DNA from: Paenibacillus thermotolerans
GTDB lineage: Bacteria > Bacillota > Bacilli > Paenibacillales > YIM-B00363
DNA: 64,000 nucleotides
Assembly (NCBI RefSeq): GCF_028745515.1
Contig: NZ_JAQZSG010000003.1
Location: 204,601 to 268,600, forward strand
Reading direction: 5' to 3'
Shown here piece after piece: positions 42,261 to 51,108 of the stretch. Position numbers and translations under genes: made by a program. Position 1 is the stretch's first letter. Every line of letters begins with the position of its first letter. The notes beneath the pieces are model-generated. The model was given only the letters and a program-made list of their open reading frames with translations, made no database searches and was not told where the DNA came from.

Positions 42261-45184
42261 GGCCCTTCCTCCCCGTCCCAAGGCTCCGTCACGCGCGGAA
42301 CATGAAGCGTCCGCTTAACCGCGCCGTGCTTCTCTCTCAGCCCGAACTCAATTTGTTTCCGCTGCATTTCCCGGTTCGTATCGATGACCGCTTGCTCCAG
42401 CGCTTCTCTCACGTTCAGCTTTTGCACGACCGCCTTGTTCCAAGCGAAATCGAGCTGTCTGGCGGTGAAATAGCCTCCCGGCACCTGCGGCGCTTCTTTA
42501 TACCATCTGCGCTGCTCTTGAATGACCTTCAAGTGCTCTTCCGGCCACGGAAGCCTCTTGAACGCTTCCATATTCGCCGTATTCCATCGGTATTCCGGAC
42601 CGAACACCGCTTCGATATCGTTGCCGAACCTCTCTTGCGTGGCGGCGGACGTCCACCATTGCAAAAACTTCCAAGCTTGCTCCGGCTTCTTCGTTTTCTT
42701 AAAAATGACTCCCGCCTGCATCGGGCCGCCCGACCATCGCTCGACGACCCCGCTGCCGTTACGGACGCCCGGCAGCGGCGCGATCGTCCATTTGCCCGCA
42801 ATTTCCGGCGCGGCGAATTGCGTCTGCAAATAGTTGTTGAAATCGACGACGCCGATCGGCATGTCGCCGAGGCGGAAATGGTTGAAGAAGCTCGGCACGT
42901 CGCGCGGCAGCTGATACAGCGTGAACATTTCCGTCAGCTGAAGGAAGCCTTTGTACGCTTCCTCCGTATCGAGCCCGGATTTCATCCCGTCCTCCGAGTA
43001 CAGCTCCGCCCCGTTCTGGAACAGGAACGTATTAAAGTCCTTCGGCGGCAAATAAAAATCGTAACCGTTCTGCTGCAGGGTAGAAAGCATCCTGTACATG
43101 TCTTCCCACGTATCCGGCGGCGTTAGGCCGAGCTCCTCCATAATATCCGTCCGGTACGCCAATACGTTGAAGCCCTGCACCTCGGGCAGCGCATACTGTC
43201 CGCCGTCGTAATGGAACATTCGCAGCGCGCCGGGATGAAATTGCGATGCGCTTTTCTCGTAATCGTCAAAGGTCGACAAATCGAGCAAAGCTCCCCGCAT
43301 AGCGAAGTCCGCCGGCATCGCGGCGTCGATGCCGAGCGCCACGTCCGGCTGAATGCCTGCTGCGTTGCCAAGGATGAACATTTGCGGATCGGGAACGATG
43401 TTGACGTTCACCGTAATGCCCGTTTCCGGCGTAAACGTTTCATCGGCCAGCTGCTGAATCAGGTTTACGTAGTCCCTTCCGCGGTTTACCCATACGTCGA
43501 TCGCTTCGGGGTCCTTCCGCCGGAAGTCGTAATCGATCCAGAACGTTCGAAAGAACGACGTGACGGAATGCGAAAGGCTTTCCCAAACGTTCGCTTCCGC
43601 CTTCGGGACGCTCACGGTCATATCCGCTACGTAGATATAATCGAGGAGGAGCGGCTGATCCAGCATCCGAAACAGCCAAGTGCTCAAGCTGCTCTGCATC
43701 GTCGAAAACTTGCCGAGCTCGTTCGGTACCTCCCGCGGATTGTCGCGCATGTCCCTTAAGTCGGATGCGGCCAGCCGAAGCGCGTTCTCCGGATCGGAGC
43801 GGCCTCCGGTAGAGACGGACTGCAACAGCTCCGCAAGCGCCAGAAGATCGTCTATCATGACGTTCATGCGTTCTTCATAATCCGGCATATATTTTTTCAA
43901 TTCCCAGTCGCGGTTCAAATCGATGTTGCCGTTGCCCGTCAGCGATTTGTCGAAGTTGCCGGTAATTCTCCGAATGGCGGCGTCCATATTCGAGATGCGC
44001 TCGATATTCCGGACGATTCCGTCGTAAACGGGCTTGATCGGAGCGGCCGTTGCCGTCATGCGAAGCGTATGCTTGCCCGCTTTGAGCGGAATCCCCATCG
44101 GCTTGCCTTCGGCGTCGGACAACGTCAAGTTGTGCCAAGAGGTATCATACGGGAAAGCCACCTGCTCCATCTCCGGAAACAATGGAGCTCCATCGATGGA
44201 AACGGTCCGATAAGCGTAGAAATTGTTTAAATACGACTGAAAGTATTTAAAGCCGATTTTGTAGACGCCGTCGGCCGGAACCTCAAACTCCCACTCCACC
44301 CATTCTCCGCTCCGCTTAAATTGCTCGCCTCCCAATGAATTGAATCGGATGAAGCCTTCCGTGTCCGGCGATATTTTCGGATAATCCGACGATTGAAGCT
44401 GAATCGACGTATTCGATTTCCGGGTTATGCTTTCGGCCTCGATCAACGAAATCCATGAGCCGTTCCGTGAAGCGCCGTTGCCGCCGCCTGCATATGGCTC
44501 AAGCCGCTTATTTCCCGCGATCCTCAGCGACTGAAGATTCATCGGCTGACTTTCTCCCACCAGGCGTATCGTGTGGCTCCCTTTCTTCATCGGCCATTTC
44601 AGCGGAGATACGTCGATACTGTAGTCCGCAAGCCATTCGCTTTTCCACCCGGAAGCTGCGACCGATTGCGGCCTGCTGTCGTTGCCGAATTCATCCCGCT
44701 GCGGCGGATAAGGCCGATGGGTGAAACTAAGCTTCAACGGGAGCCGTTCCGCTTCGGGAAACGGGTACGCCCCGTCAATTTGCAAGCCGCGCACGATATC
44801 CGCCCCATAGTTCCCCGCCCCGTCGTAAACGAGACCGATCCGGTAAAGGCCGTCTTCGGGAATCGTCACGTTCCATTCGATCCAGCCTTCCTCCGAGTTC
44901 CAAGCGACCGCATCGCCTTCCGTCTCAAATTGCTTCGGATCGGACACCTCGCGATAAGAGGAAGCCGGAATGACGATTTCCTTCACGTCCTCGGAGGAAG
45001 CGGACGGAACGAATTCGGAAAGCAGCTTTGCATAGGCGCTGTCTTCACTCCCCGCAATCCGGTTCAATACCGGCTGAGCCGCCTTCCCCTCGGCGCTTGG
45101 CTGCAAAGCGGACCAGACGGACCAGACGAGGACGGCAAAGCCTAACGTAAACATAAGCCACTTGACTTTTTGCCCGCTTAGCAT
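42257..45184 (-). CDS. Membrane-anchored extracellular solute-binding protein with two N-terminal CBM-like domains (module C)
   Basis: 975 residues from the ATG at 45184, which overlaps the ATPase stop by 7 bases; the longer upstream frame is within the ATPase gene. An uncleaved-looking membrane helix (8-27) has no lipobox. Two beta-sandwiches (about 68-222 and 245-392) carry [21 protein letters not shown] and [22 protein letters not shown] motifs and [16 protein letters not shown] strands. A helical linker is at about 395-510. The SBP domain (about 560-920) shows [34 protein letters not shown] and WKFLQWWTS. Two N-terminal binding domains may hold the polysaccharide while the SBP domain takes released sugar; this is inference. 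Confidence 0.88.
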   Translation of the reverse strand: MLSGQKVKWLMFTLGFAVLVWSVWSALQPSAEGKAAQPVLNRIAGSEDSAYAKLLSEFVPSASSEDVKEIVIPASSYREVSDPKQFETEGDAVAWNSEEGWIEWNVTIPEDGLYRIGLVYDGAGNYGADIVRGLQIDGAYPFPEAERLPLKLSFTHRPYPPQRDEFGNDSRPQSVAASGWKSEWLADYSIDVSPLKWPMKKGSHTIRLVGESQPMNLQSLRIAGNKRLEPYAGGGNGASRNGSWISLIEAESITRKSNTSIQLQSSDYPKISPDTEGFIRFNSLGGEQFKRSGEWVEWEFEVPADGVYKIGFKYFQSYLNNFYAYRTVSIDGAPLFPEMEQVAFPYDTSWHNLTLSDAEGKPMGIPLKAGKHTLRMTATAAPIKPVYDGIVRNIERISNMDAAIRRITGNFDKSLTGNGNIDLNRDWELKKYMPDYEERMNVMIDDLLALAELLQSVSTGGRSDPENALRLAASDLRDMRDNPREVPNELGKFSTMQSSLSTWLFRMLDQPLLLDYIYVADMTVSVPKAEANVWESLSHSVTSFFRTFWIDYDFRRKDPEAIDVWVNRGRDYVNLIQQLADETFTPETGITVNVNIVPDPQMFILGNAAGIQPDVALGIDAAMPADFAMRGALLDLSTFDDYEKSASQFHPGALRMFHYDGGQYALPEVQGFNVLAYRTDIMEELGLTPPDTWEDMYRMLSTLQQNGYDFYLPPKDFNTFLFQNGAELYSEDGMKSGLDTEEAYKGFLQLTEMFTLYQLPRDVPSFFNHFRLGDMPIGVVDFNNYLQTQFAAPEIAGKWTIAPLPGVRNGSGVVERWSGGPMQAGVIFKKTKKPEQAWKFLQWWTSAATQERFGNDIEAVFGPEYRWNTANMEAFKRLPWPEEHLKVIQEQRRWYKEAPQVPGGYFTARQLDFAWNKAVVQKLNVREALEQAVIDTNREMQRKQIEFGLREKHGAVKRTLHVPRVTEPWDGEEGP

Positions 45185-46299
45185 ATGACTTCCTCCGTTT
45201 GCGGGTCGAAGAAATGCACGTTGTTCATGTCCAGCCCGATCGTAACCGCTTCCCCTTCGCGAACATCGAAGCCGAACGGATCCATTCGCACCGTAACCGA
45301 ATGCTCGCCGTTGCTCACGTGCAGAAACGTATCCGAGCCCATAAATTCCTGCAGCTCTACGATAGCGGCAAACCGGCTTTGCGAATATTTCCAATCGCCG
45401 TCGTCCGAAGCTTTGCAGGCGATTTGTTCCGCGCGCACTCCGAGAACGACCGATTTATCATAATAGTGCCTATCCAGCAGCACCTTCGCTTTCTTCGTCG
45501 GGATCAGCAAGGAGGCTTTGCGCGTCTCGAAAAACACGCCGTTCTCATGCTGCATAATTTTTCCTTGAATGAAATTCATCGGCGGCGTGCCGATAAAACC
45601 GGCTACAAACATATTTTTCGGAGAAGTGTATATTTCCTTCGGCGTCCCCACCTGCTGAATGACGCCCCCGCGCATGACGACGATTCTCGTCCCCATCGTC
45701 ATCGCTTCGATTTGGTCGTGCGTTACGTAGATCATCGTTGTTTTCAGCTTGCGATGCAGCTTCGTAATTTCCTCGCGCATTTGCACCCGCAGCTTCGCAT
45801 CCAGATTGGATAGCGGTTCGTCCATCAGAAACACTTCCGGCTCGCGCACGATCGCCCGTCCCAAGGCGACTCTCTGCCGCTGTCCGCCCGACATTTGCCT
45901 CGGCAGCTTGGTAAGGAGCGGCTCGATTTCCAGCACCTTGGCGGCGCGGATCACATGCTCGTGAATTTCGTGTTTGGCCATCTTGCGCAGCCGCAAACCG
46001 AACGCAATGTTTTCATATACCGTCATGTGAGGATACAGAGCGTAGTTTTGGAAGACCATGGCGATGTTCCGGTCTTTGGATGAAACGTAATTGACCATTT
46101 GGTCGCCGATATATATTTCGCCTTCGCTGATTTCCTCGAGACCGGCCAGCATCCGCAGCAGCGTCGATTTCCCGCAGCCCGAAGGTCCGACCAGCACGAG
46201 AAACTCGCCGTCTTCCACCTCGAGATGAAAATCGTCTACGGAATAACGGCGTTCGCCGGCATATTTTTTCTTTACATGCTGGAACGATACGCTTCCCAT
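45178..46299 (-). CDS. Sugar ABC transporter ATP-binding protein (MsmK/UgpC/MalK-like, module C)
   Basis: 373 residues. Walker [10 protein letters not shown] is at 38-46, signature MSGGQ at 136-140, Walker B FLMDEP at about 157-162, with the switch motif [13 protein letters not shown]. The C-terminal regulatory domain has [12 protein letters not shown] and [11 protein letters not shown]. It is close to the module A ATPase (3567-4703), with nearly identical N-terminal halves. ATG start at 46299 with GAGAGGGG upstream. It lies between the lipoprotein SBP and the anchored SBP, overlapping the latter by 7 bases. It is the only ATPase for the four permeases of this operon. Confidence 0.96.
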   Translation of the reverse strand: MGSVSFQHVKKKYAGERRYSVDDFHLEVEDGEFLVLVGPSGCGKSTLLRMLAGLEEISEGEIYIGDQMVNYVSSKDRNIAMVFQNYALYPHMTVYENIAFGLRLRKMAKHEIHEHVIRAAKVLEIEPLLTKLPRQMSGGQRQRVALGRAIVREPEVFLMDEPLSNLDAKLRVQMREEITKLHRKLKTTMIYVTHDQIEAMTMGTRIVVMRGGVIQQVGTPKEIYTSPKNMFVAGFIGTPPMNFIQGKIMQHENGVFFETRKASLLIPTKKAKVLLDRHYYDKSVVLGVRAEQIACKASDDGDWKYSQSRFAAIVELQEFMGSDTFLHVSNGEHSVTVRMDPFGFDVREGEAVTIGLDMNNVHFFDPQTEEVIC

Positions 46300-46336
46300 G
46301 ATATTTGCCCCTCTCCAAACGGTTGTTGCGTTTCAA

Positions 46337-46367
46337 TCGGCCGGGCCCCGGACACCTCCGAGGCCGA
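46337..46367 (-). promoter_or_regulatory. Intercistronic hairpin after the module C lipoprotein SBP gene
   Basis: TCGGCC (46337-46342) pairs with GGCCGA (46362-46367), and the inner CCCCGG/CCG part adds to the stem. It lies about 20 bases past the SBP stop, with no U-run. The position matches the hairpin at 19585-19610 in module B, suggesting the same use in setting SBP-to-transporter ratios. Confidence 0.5.
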
Positions 46368-46385
46368 ACCGATCCAAGCTTGATC

Positions 46386-47795
46386 TTACTGCAGCTGGTC
46401 GCGCAGCTCTTTCAATTTTGCGTTCAAATCATCCGTTCCGGCCGGGAAGTAATCGTGCGCGGTCACTTCCTCATTAAAGCCTTTATCCACCCAGCCGTTC
46501 ACGAACTCCTCCACGAGGTTTCCGCCGACCATCGGAATGATGCCGTGAATTTGCCCGATTCGGGATGCATGAGCGAGCGCGTCGACATTCAATCCTTGGT
46601 ATACCGGCGCATTTTTGAAATGGTTTACGATTTCCTCGTTCGGCGTATTCGGGAACGTGCCCCCGATGTCGATCAAAATCTTTTGACCTTCCGCCGTTGC
46701 CGTCCAGAACTTCAAAAACTCCCATGCCGCATCTTTGTGCTTGCCGGCTTTGCTCATAAACATCGGGTTGTCGAACACCATGCCGACTTGCTTTGCGGTC
46801 CCTTTCGGGAACGGCGCGATATCCCAGTTAAACTTCAGCGCTTCCTTCCAGCCGCCGATGAGCGGGGAAACGTGAATCGTAAACAAGGCGTTGCCGTTGC
46901 TCCACAGATCGTAATCTTCCGCCAAACCTTGCTCTACCTTCTTTTTCCCGTTCAGCATCGTTCCGTCTTTCGAAATCCAATCGAGCACCGACTGCAAATC
47001 GTCGAGCACGGCCGGATCGTTGCCTAAAAACTCGGTATAATCCTCGTTCATCATGACTGTGTTCGGCGTATGGCCGTTGGCGACGGGTACGGCGGTGGCA
47101 AAAAACTGAAGGAAGAAGGAGCTTGCGTCAAAGCCCCAGTTTTTCTCCGCGGGGTTGGTCGCTTTCTTAGCCATTTCGACCATGTCGTCGAACGTCCAAT
47201 CGTTGCTCGGCGGGTTCAAGCCGTATTTGTGAAGCAGATCCTTATTATAGAAAATAAGGAACGAGTCGTTGCCGCGAGACAGCGCGTACTGCTTGCCTTT
47301 CCACTGGAACTGTTCCAGCCGGCCCGAGCTGAATTCATATTTTTGGAATTCTTGGTCTTTCTCGATGTAAGGCGTCAAATCCTCCGCAAACCCTTGTGAA
47401 ACGGCGGTCATAAACGTGTTGTGCCAAAACAAATCGATCGGATCGTCGGCCGCAATCGCTTGCGTCAAGGCGTCCATCATACCCGCATGGCCGATATTGA
47501 CGATTTCCACCTCGATATTCGGATGTGTTTTCGTAAATGCGTCGCCGATTTGCTTAAACGGCGAGTTCGGATCGACCCATGCCGCCACCTTCAGCTTGAT
47601 TTTTTCCCCCGAGCTGCCGGCGTTGTCGGCAGGCTGATCCCCATTGCTCGTCTCTGAAGTCGTGTTCGAAGGCGTATCCGTATTTGCATTTCCGTTCCCG
47701 GAGCCCGAGCCCCCGCCGCCGCATGCGGCGAGCAATACAAGCATAAACACACATGCGATGAGCAAACATTTTTGAACTGCAGCATTCCGAAACAT
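46386..47795 (-). CDS. Extracellular solute-binding lipoprotein of a sugar ABC transporter (module C)
   Basis: 469 residues from the ATG at 47795 with GAGGGGGAG just upstream. The lipobox LLAAC places the lipid-modified Cys near residue 25. A Gly/Ser/Asn/Thr/Asp-rich tether (about 26-62) follows. SBP-fold features include DAFTKTHPNIEVEIVNIGHAG, YALSRGNDSFLIFYNKDLL and DAAWEFLKFWTATAEGQKIL. It is the first gene of module C and is followed by a hairpin and then the ATPase. No strong promoter could be picked in the 129 bases upstream. Confidence 0.94.
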   Translation of the reverse strand: MFRNAAVQKCLLIACVFMLVLLAACGGGGSGSGNGNANTDTPSNTTSETSNGDQPADNAGSSGEKIKLKVAAWVDPNSPFKQIGDAFTKTHPNIEVEIVNIGHAGMMDALTQAIAADDPIDLFWHNTFMTAVSQGFAEDLTPYIEKDQEFQKYEFSSGRLEQFQWKGKQYALSRGNDSFLIFYNKDLLHKYGLNPPSNDWTFDDMVEMAKKATNPAEKNWGFDASSFFLQFFATAVPVANGHTPNTVMMNEDYTEFLGNDPAVLDDLQSVLDWISKDGTMLNGKKKVEQGLAEDYDLWSNGNALFTIHVSPLIGGWKEALKFNWDIAPFPKGTAKQVGMVFDNPMFMSKAGKHKDAAWEFLKFWTATAEGQKILIDIGGTFPNTPNEEIVNHFKNAPVYQGLNVDALAHASRIGQIHGIIPMVGGNLVEEFVNGWVDKGFNEEVTAHDYFPAGTDDLNAKLKELRDQLQ

Positions 47796-47924
47796 ACTTC
47801 TCCCCCTCAAAGGAAATTTAGGAACCGAATAAAGCCGATCTTGCTTCAGAAAACCATATCAATGAGTTCAAGCTTCGCCTGCTTGACCGCGCCGGCATCA
47901 CCCCCTACATAATGAGAACCGGAT

Positions 47925-50045
47925 TCATAACGGAGCAAAAAATACTTTTTTATTCAACTCCCCCTCCTCCGCTTTCCACTGAATATGTAAAGGGCCTCTT
48001 GGTGTATTGACGATTCCGCTGCAACGGCTCATTCCCGGCAGGGGCACCGGCTCGAAGCTGAAGCTTTCGTATCCCGGCTCGAGCGGCTTTACCCCTAAAA
48101 CATATCTGCTGATCCATTGCACCGGCGTGCTGGCCCAGCTGTGGCACAGGCTCATTCGGTACGAATCGTACGCGGTGTAAGTCGTCTGCGCTTGATGAAA
48201 GTCGCTCCCGTGCATCAGCACCGAGCTCTCCCAGAACGTAGTCGCCCCTTGCTCGAGCATGCTTCCCCATACGGTGGAAATGACGTTCCATGCTTTGTCA
48301 TGAAAGCCGTACTTGGAGTAACATTCGGCCAGCCAAAAAGCGGAGAGCGGCGTGATCGGATCGCGGAGCTCGCAGCCCGACAAAAATCGTTCGGCGCTGC
48401 GCTCCGGCAATAAACCGCTTACAATGCCGATTAAAGGAGTGATGAACGCATTGCCTTCTTGCAGGAAGACGGATTCTTCGATCTCCGGATCCGGCCAATC
48501 CGCCAGCTCGCCCAGCTCGAGCTCGGGAACGTATCGATCGAGCAGCCTCACGCTTTCGTTCATGAGTTTCAAAATCGCGTTGAGCGCCGCCCAGGATTCT
48601 TCCTGCTTCATGGGCACCCATTCGATGAACGCTTGGTGCGGGTTCGTCAGCCAGCCGGTTTGCCGGTCGCTGTTTTCTCTCACCCACCGCAAGTGCGTTA
48701 CAAAATCGTTTTTGGTCGCAACAATAAACGGTTTATCCCCGGTATGCAGGTAGTACTCCCACAGGCCGATAATCCACCAGAGCGTATAAGATGGGATGGA
48801 ATTCATCCAATAGCCGTATGGAGTTTTCCCCAATTCGGACATGGCGCGCTTCAGCACGGTAAAGTCGTTCCATAGGACAAAGTCCGCCTTCGCAGCCATA
48901 TAAAAGTCGTACGCCCAATTGAGACGATCCCGTTTAATGCCGTCCCACAGCCCGATTTGATGACAAACCTTGTTCGTATGCACAGCCACGTCGTAGATTC
49001 GGTCAAGCAGCGGCAGGTCGGTTTCCACCGTTCCGATTTGCGCGAGCGGCACGCCCGCCGCTTCGAACTCAAGCTCCAGGCGGAACGGCGCATCGCTTTC
49101 GCCTCCGACAAACAGCTGCAAATATCGATACCCTTGCGGGAGCGTAACGGCTGTTTTCCCCGCGGGTACGGCAATCAGCTCGGTTATGCAGGAGTCGTAA
49201 TGCTCAAGCTCATACAGCGACTCCGCGCCGCTCCAGAGCAGCGATACGTCCGTATGCCCCTTGTTTCGCACTTTGAACCGTACGTTGTCTTCCCGCCGCA
49301 AATCGACGACCGTCTGCGGCACCGCCCGCAAATCGTTCTGCTTCTGCCAAGTCCGATACGCTTTCCATTCGTTCTGCTTTAGCAGGTGATAAAACACATG
49401 CTTTTCATTGCGTTCCGGCGTAAATTGCAGCGGCTTAACCGCAGTCCCTTCCAGAACGAGCATGCCGCCGCTCGCTTGCACCTCCGTGCCGGAGGCGGAA
49501 AGGACGGCCGCATTCGCAATCGGGGAAACTGCAATATCGCCGTAGCCGCCTCGCACAAACCATTCAGGGCCGTTGTCCAAATCGCCGTACGGCTCATCGC
49601 CAAGCCGGCAAACGACTGCGGCCTTCTCCTCTTCCGCATCCCACGTCTCATCGGTCGGCAGCCAAACTCCGTCCGCTTGAAGATACGCAATAAAGCCGAC
49701 GGTCCGGTCGAACAGATGAATATTGATCGGTCCGACCGGCATTGGCTCGCTGCACTCGATGACCGCGGCGATCGTATGGCTTCCTTCGGATAACGACTCC
49801 GGCATCCCCGGTATTTTCGTAAACAATGTGGCGTGCCTCGGATGATCCTCAATGCCGCCGATGGCGACGCCGTCCAATTCAAACCGGACGGATCCGGTGC
49901 ATGCGACGCTGAGCTCGGGACGCTCCGCGTCCCGTTCAACAACGAATCGTTTGCTCAATCGGATGCTCTTTCGCTGCTCTCGCTTCGGATGCCAGATCCA
50001 CGCCGGCAGCTTGCCGGTTTCTAACGTTTGCGTATGAGTTCTCAT
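47925..50045 (-). CDS. GH78-like alpha-L-rhamnosidase homologue
   Basis: 706 residues from the ATG at 50045, 7 bases after AAGGAG. N-terminal beta-sandwich domains (about 20-330) precede an (alpha/alpha)6 barrel (about 340-640) and a C-terminal beta domain with LGVKPLEPGYESFSFEPVP. GH78-type active-site residues are visible in WDGIKRDRLNWAYD (Asp368, Arg372, Asp373, Trp377, Asp380). A later TTFWESS Glu sits where the second catalytic acid is found. No signal peptide is present, so it is intracellular. GH78 enzymes cleave terminal alpha-L-rhamnose from glycans. It is third in an operon with the LacI regulator and the larger GH78 protein. Confidence 0.85.
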   Translation of the reverse strand: MRTHTQTLETGKLPAWIWHPKREQRKSIRLSKRFVVERDAERPELSVACTGSVRFELDGVAIGGIEDHPRHATLFTKIPGMPESLSEGSHTIAAVIECSEPMPVGPINIHLFDRTVGFIAYLQADGVWLPTDETWDAEEEKAAVVCRLGDEPYGDLDNGPEWFVRGGYGDIAVSPIANAAVLSASGTEVQASGGMLVLEGTAVKPLQFTPERNEKHVFYHLLKQNEWKAYRTWQKQNDLRAVPQTVVDLRREDNVRFKVRNKGHTDVSLLWSGAESLYELEHYDSCITELIAVPAGKTAVTLPQGYRYLQLFVGGESDAPFRLELEFEAAGVPLAQIGTVETDLPLLDRIYDVAVHTNKVCHQIGLWDGIKRDRLNWAYDFYMAAKADFVLWNDFTVLKRAMSELGKTPYGYWMNSIPSYTLWWIIGLWEYYLHTGDKPFIVATKNDFVTHLRWVRENSDRQTGWLTNPHQAFIEWVPMKQEESWAALNAILKLMNESVRLLDRYVPELELGELADWPDPEIEESVFLQEGNAFITPLIGIVSGLLPERSAERFLSGCELRDPITPLSAFWLAECYSKYGFHDKAWNVISTVWGSMLEQGATTFWESSVLMHGSDFHQAQTTYTAYDSYRMSLCHSWASTPVQWISRYVLGVKPLEPGYESFSFEPVPLPGMSRCSGIVNTPRGPLHIQWKAEEGELNKKVFFAPL

Positions 50046-50056
50046 CCATAGTCTCC

Positions 50057-51073
50057 TTAGGTAGATTCTCTCTCCAAAATATTGCAAGGAAGCACGACGC
50101 GCCGGACATCGTCATACCCGACTTCTCCTTCAACGAGCTCGATCAGCAGCTTTCCGGCCTCGTAGCCCATTTGAAGCATCGGAAGCTCGACGGCGGTGAT
50201 GGACGGTCTCGACACTTGCGTAACCGCAGAATTATCGAAGCCTGCGACGGCCAAATCGTCCGGAACCTGGTAACCGAGCTGCACCGCCCTTTCGATCACC
50301 CGTGAAGCGATCACGTCCCGCCCGGCCAAAATAGCGGTCGGACGCTGCTTCAAGCTCAGTAGCATCTCGGTTTCCTTATACCCGCTATCCGGCTCAAAGC
50401 TTCCGAAAGCGATCAGCTTCTCGTCCGCTTCCAATCCTAGGTCCGCAACCGCCTTCTTATATCCGTTCAACCGGTCGAGCGACGCGTCGACATCGATGGA
50501 GCACGGCGTGATGAACCCGATTCTCTTATGCCCCTTGCTCGCCAAATATTCAACCGCCTGATACGCGCCTTGCTCGTTGTCGGCGTTCACGCTGTGGCAG
50601 ACGCTCTCCTTATAAGGCCTTCCCAGCAGCACGAACGGGAACCGCTTTTTCACAAGCTCCTCGTACGGCCGCTCGCCCATTTTCGTTCCCATCAGAATGA
50701 GACCGTCGGCGGATTGCTTTTGATAAACCTCCATTAAATGGTCGTCCAGCCTGCTCGCGTGAGGCTTTAAAAACGACAGCAGCAAATCGTAGTTTTTCTC
50801 GCTGGCCGCCTGTCCGAGCCCTTTAATGACATCCAGCAAAATGCTGTTTTCCAGCCCGCCGGCCGTTTCCGACACGACGAGACCGATGTTGTTCGTCTTT
50901 TTGGTGACTAAACCTCTTGCGGATTGGTTCGGTCTGTAATTCAATTTTTCGACCGCTTCGAAAATTCGTTTCTTCGTCTCTTCAGCCACGTGGGCGGAGC
51001 CGTTCATCGCAAAAGAAACGGTGCATACCGCGACGCCGGCTTCCTTCGCCACGTCTCTGATCGTTACAGCCAT
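50057..51073 (-). CDS. LacI family transcriptional repressor
   Basis: 338 residues, the family norm. The helix-turn-helix occupies residues 1-46 (VTIRDVAKEAGVAVCTVSFAMNGSAHVAEETKKRIFEAV), with hinge helix NYRPNQSARGLVTKKT. The periplasmic-binding-protein-like effector domain follows from about 60, with GFITPCSIDVDASLDRLNGYKKA and VAGFDNSAVTQVSRPSITAVE. It lies between two GH78 genes in the same operon. CAAAAACGTTTTTG palindromes upstream of that operon are its probable operators. The inducer is likely a rhamnose-containing sugar. Confidence 0.95.
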   Translation of the reverse strand: MAVTIRDVAKEAGVAVCTVSFAMNGSAHVAEETKKRIFEAVEKLNYRPNQSARGLVTKKTNNIGLVVSETAGGLENSILLDVIKGLGQAASEKNYDLLLSFLKPHASRLDDHLMEVYQKQSADGLILMGTKMGERPYEELVKKRFPFVLLGRPYKESVCHSVNADNEQGAYQAVEYLASKGHKRIGFITPCSIDVDASLDRLNGYKKAVADLGLEADEKLIAFGSFEPDSGYKETEMLLSLKQRPTAILAGRDVIASRVIERAVQLGYQVPDDLAVAGFDNSAVTQVSRPSITAVELPMLQMGYEAGKLLIELVEGEVGYDDVRRVVLPCNILEREST

Positions 51074-51108
51074 GTTTCTATCCCTTCCCCAACTTGGAAA
51101 TGTCGGCT

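Noticed and set aside
45185..45394. N-terminal extension of the module C anchored SBP
   Set aside because: It overlaps the ATPase coding region out of frame; the ATG at 45184 directly precedes the membrane helix.
47796..47924. Promoter of module C
   Set aside because: TTGAAC occurs, but no acceptable -10 lies 16-18 bases away; transcription may need an activator or start further upstream.
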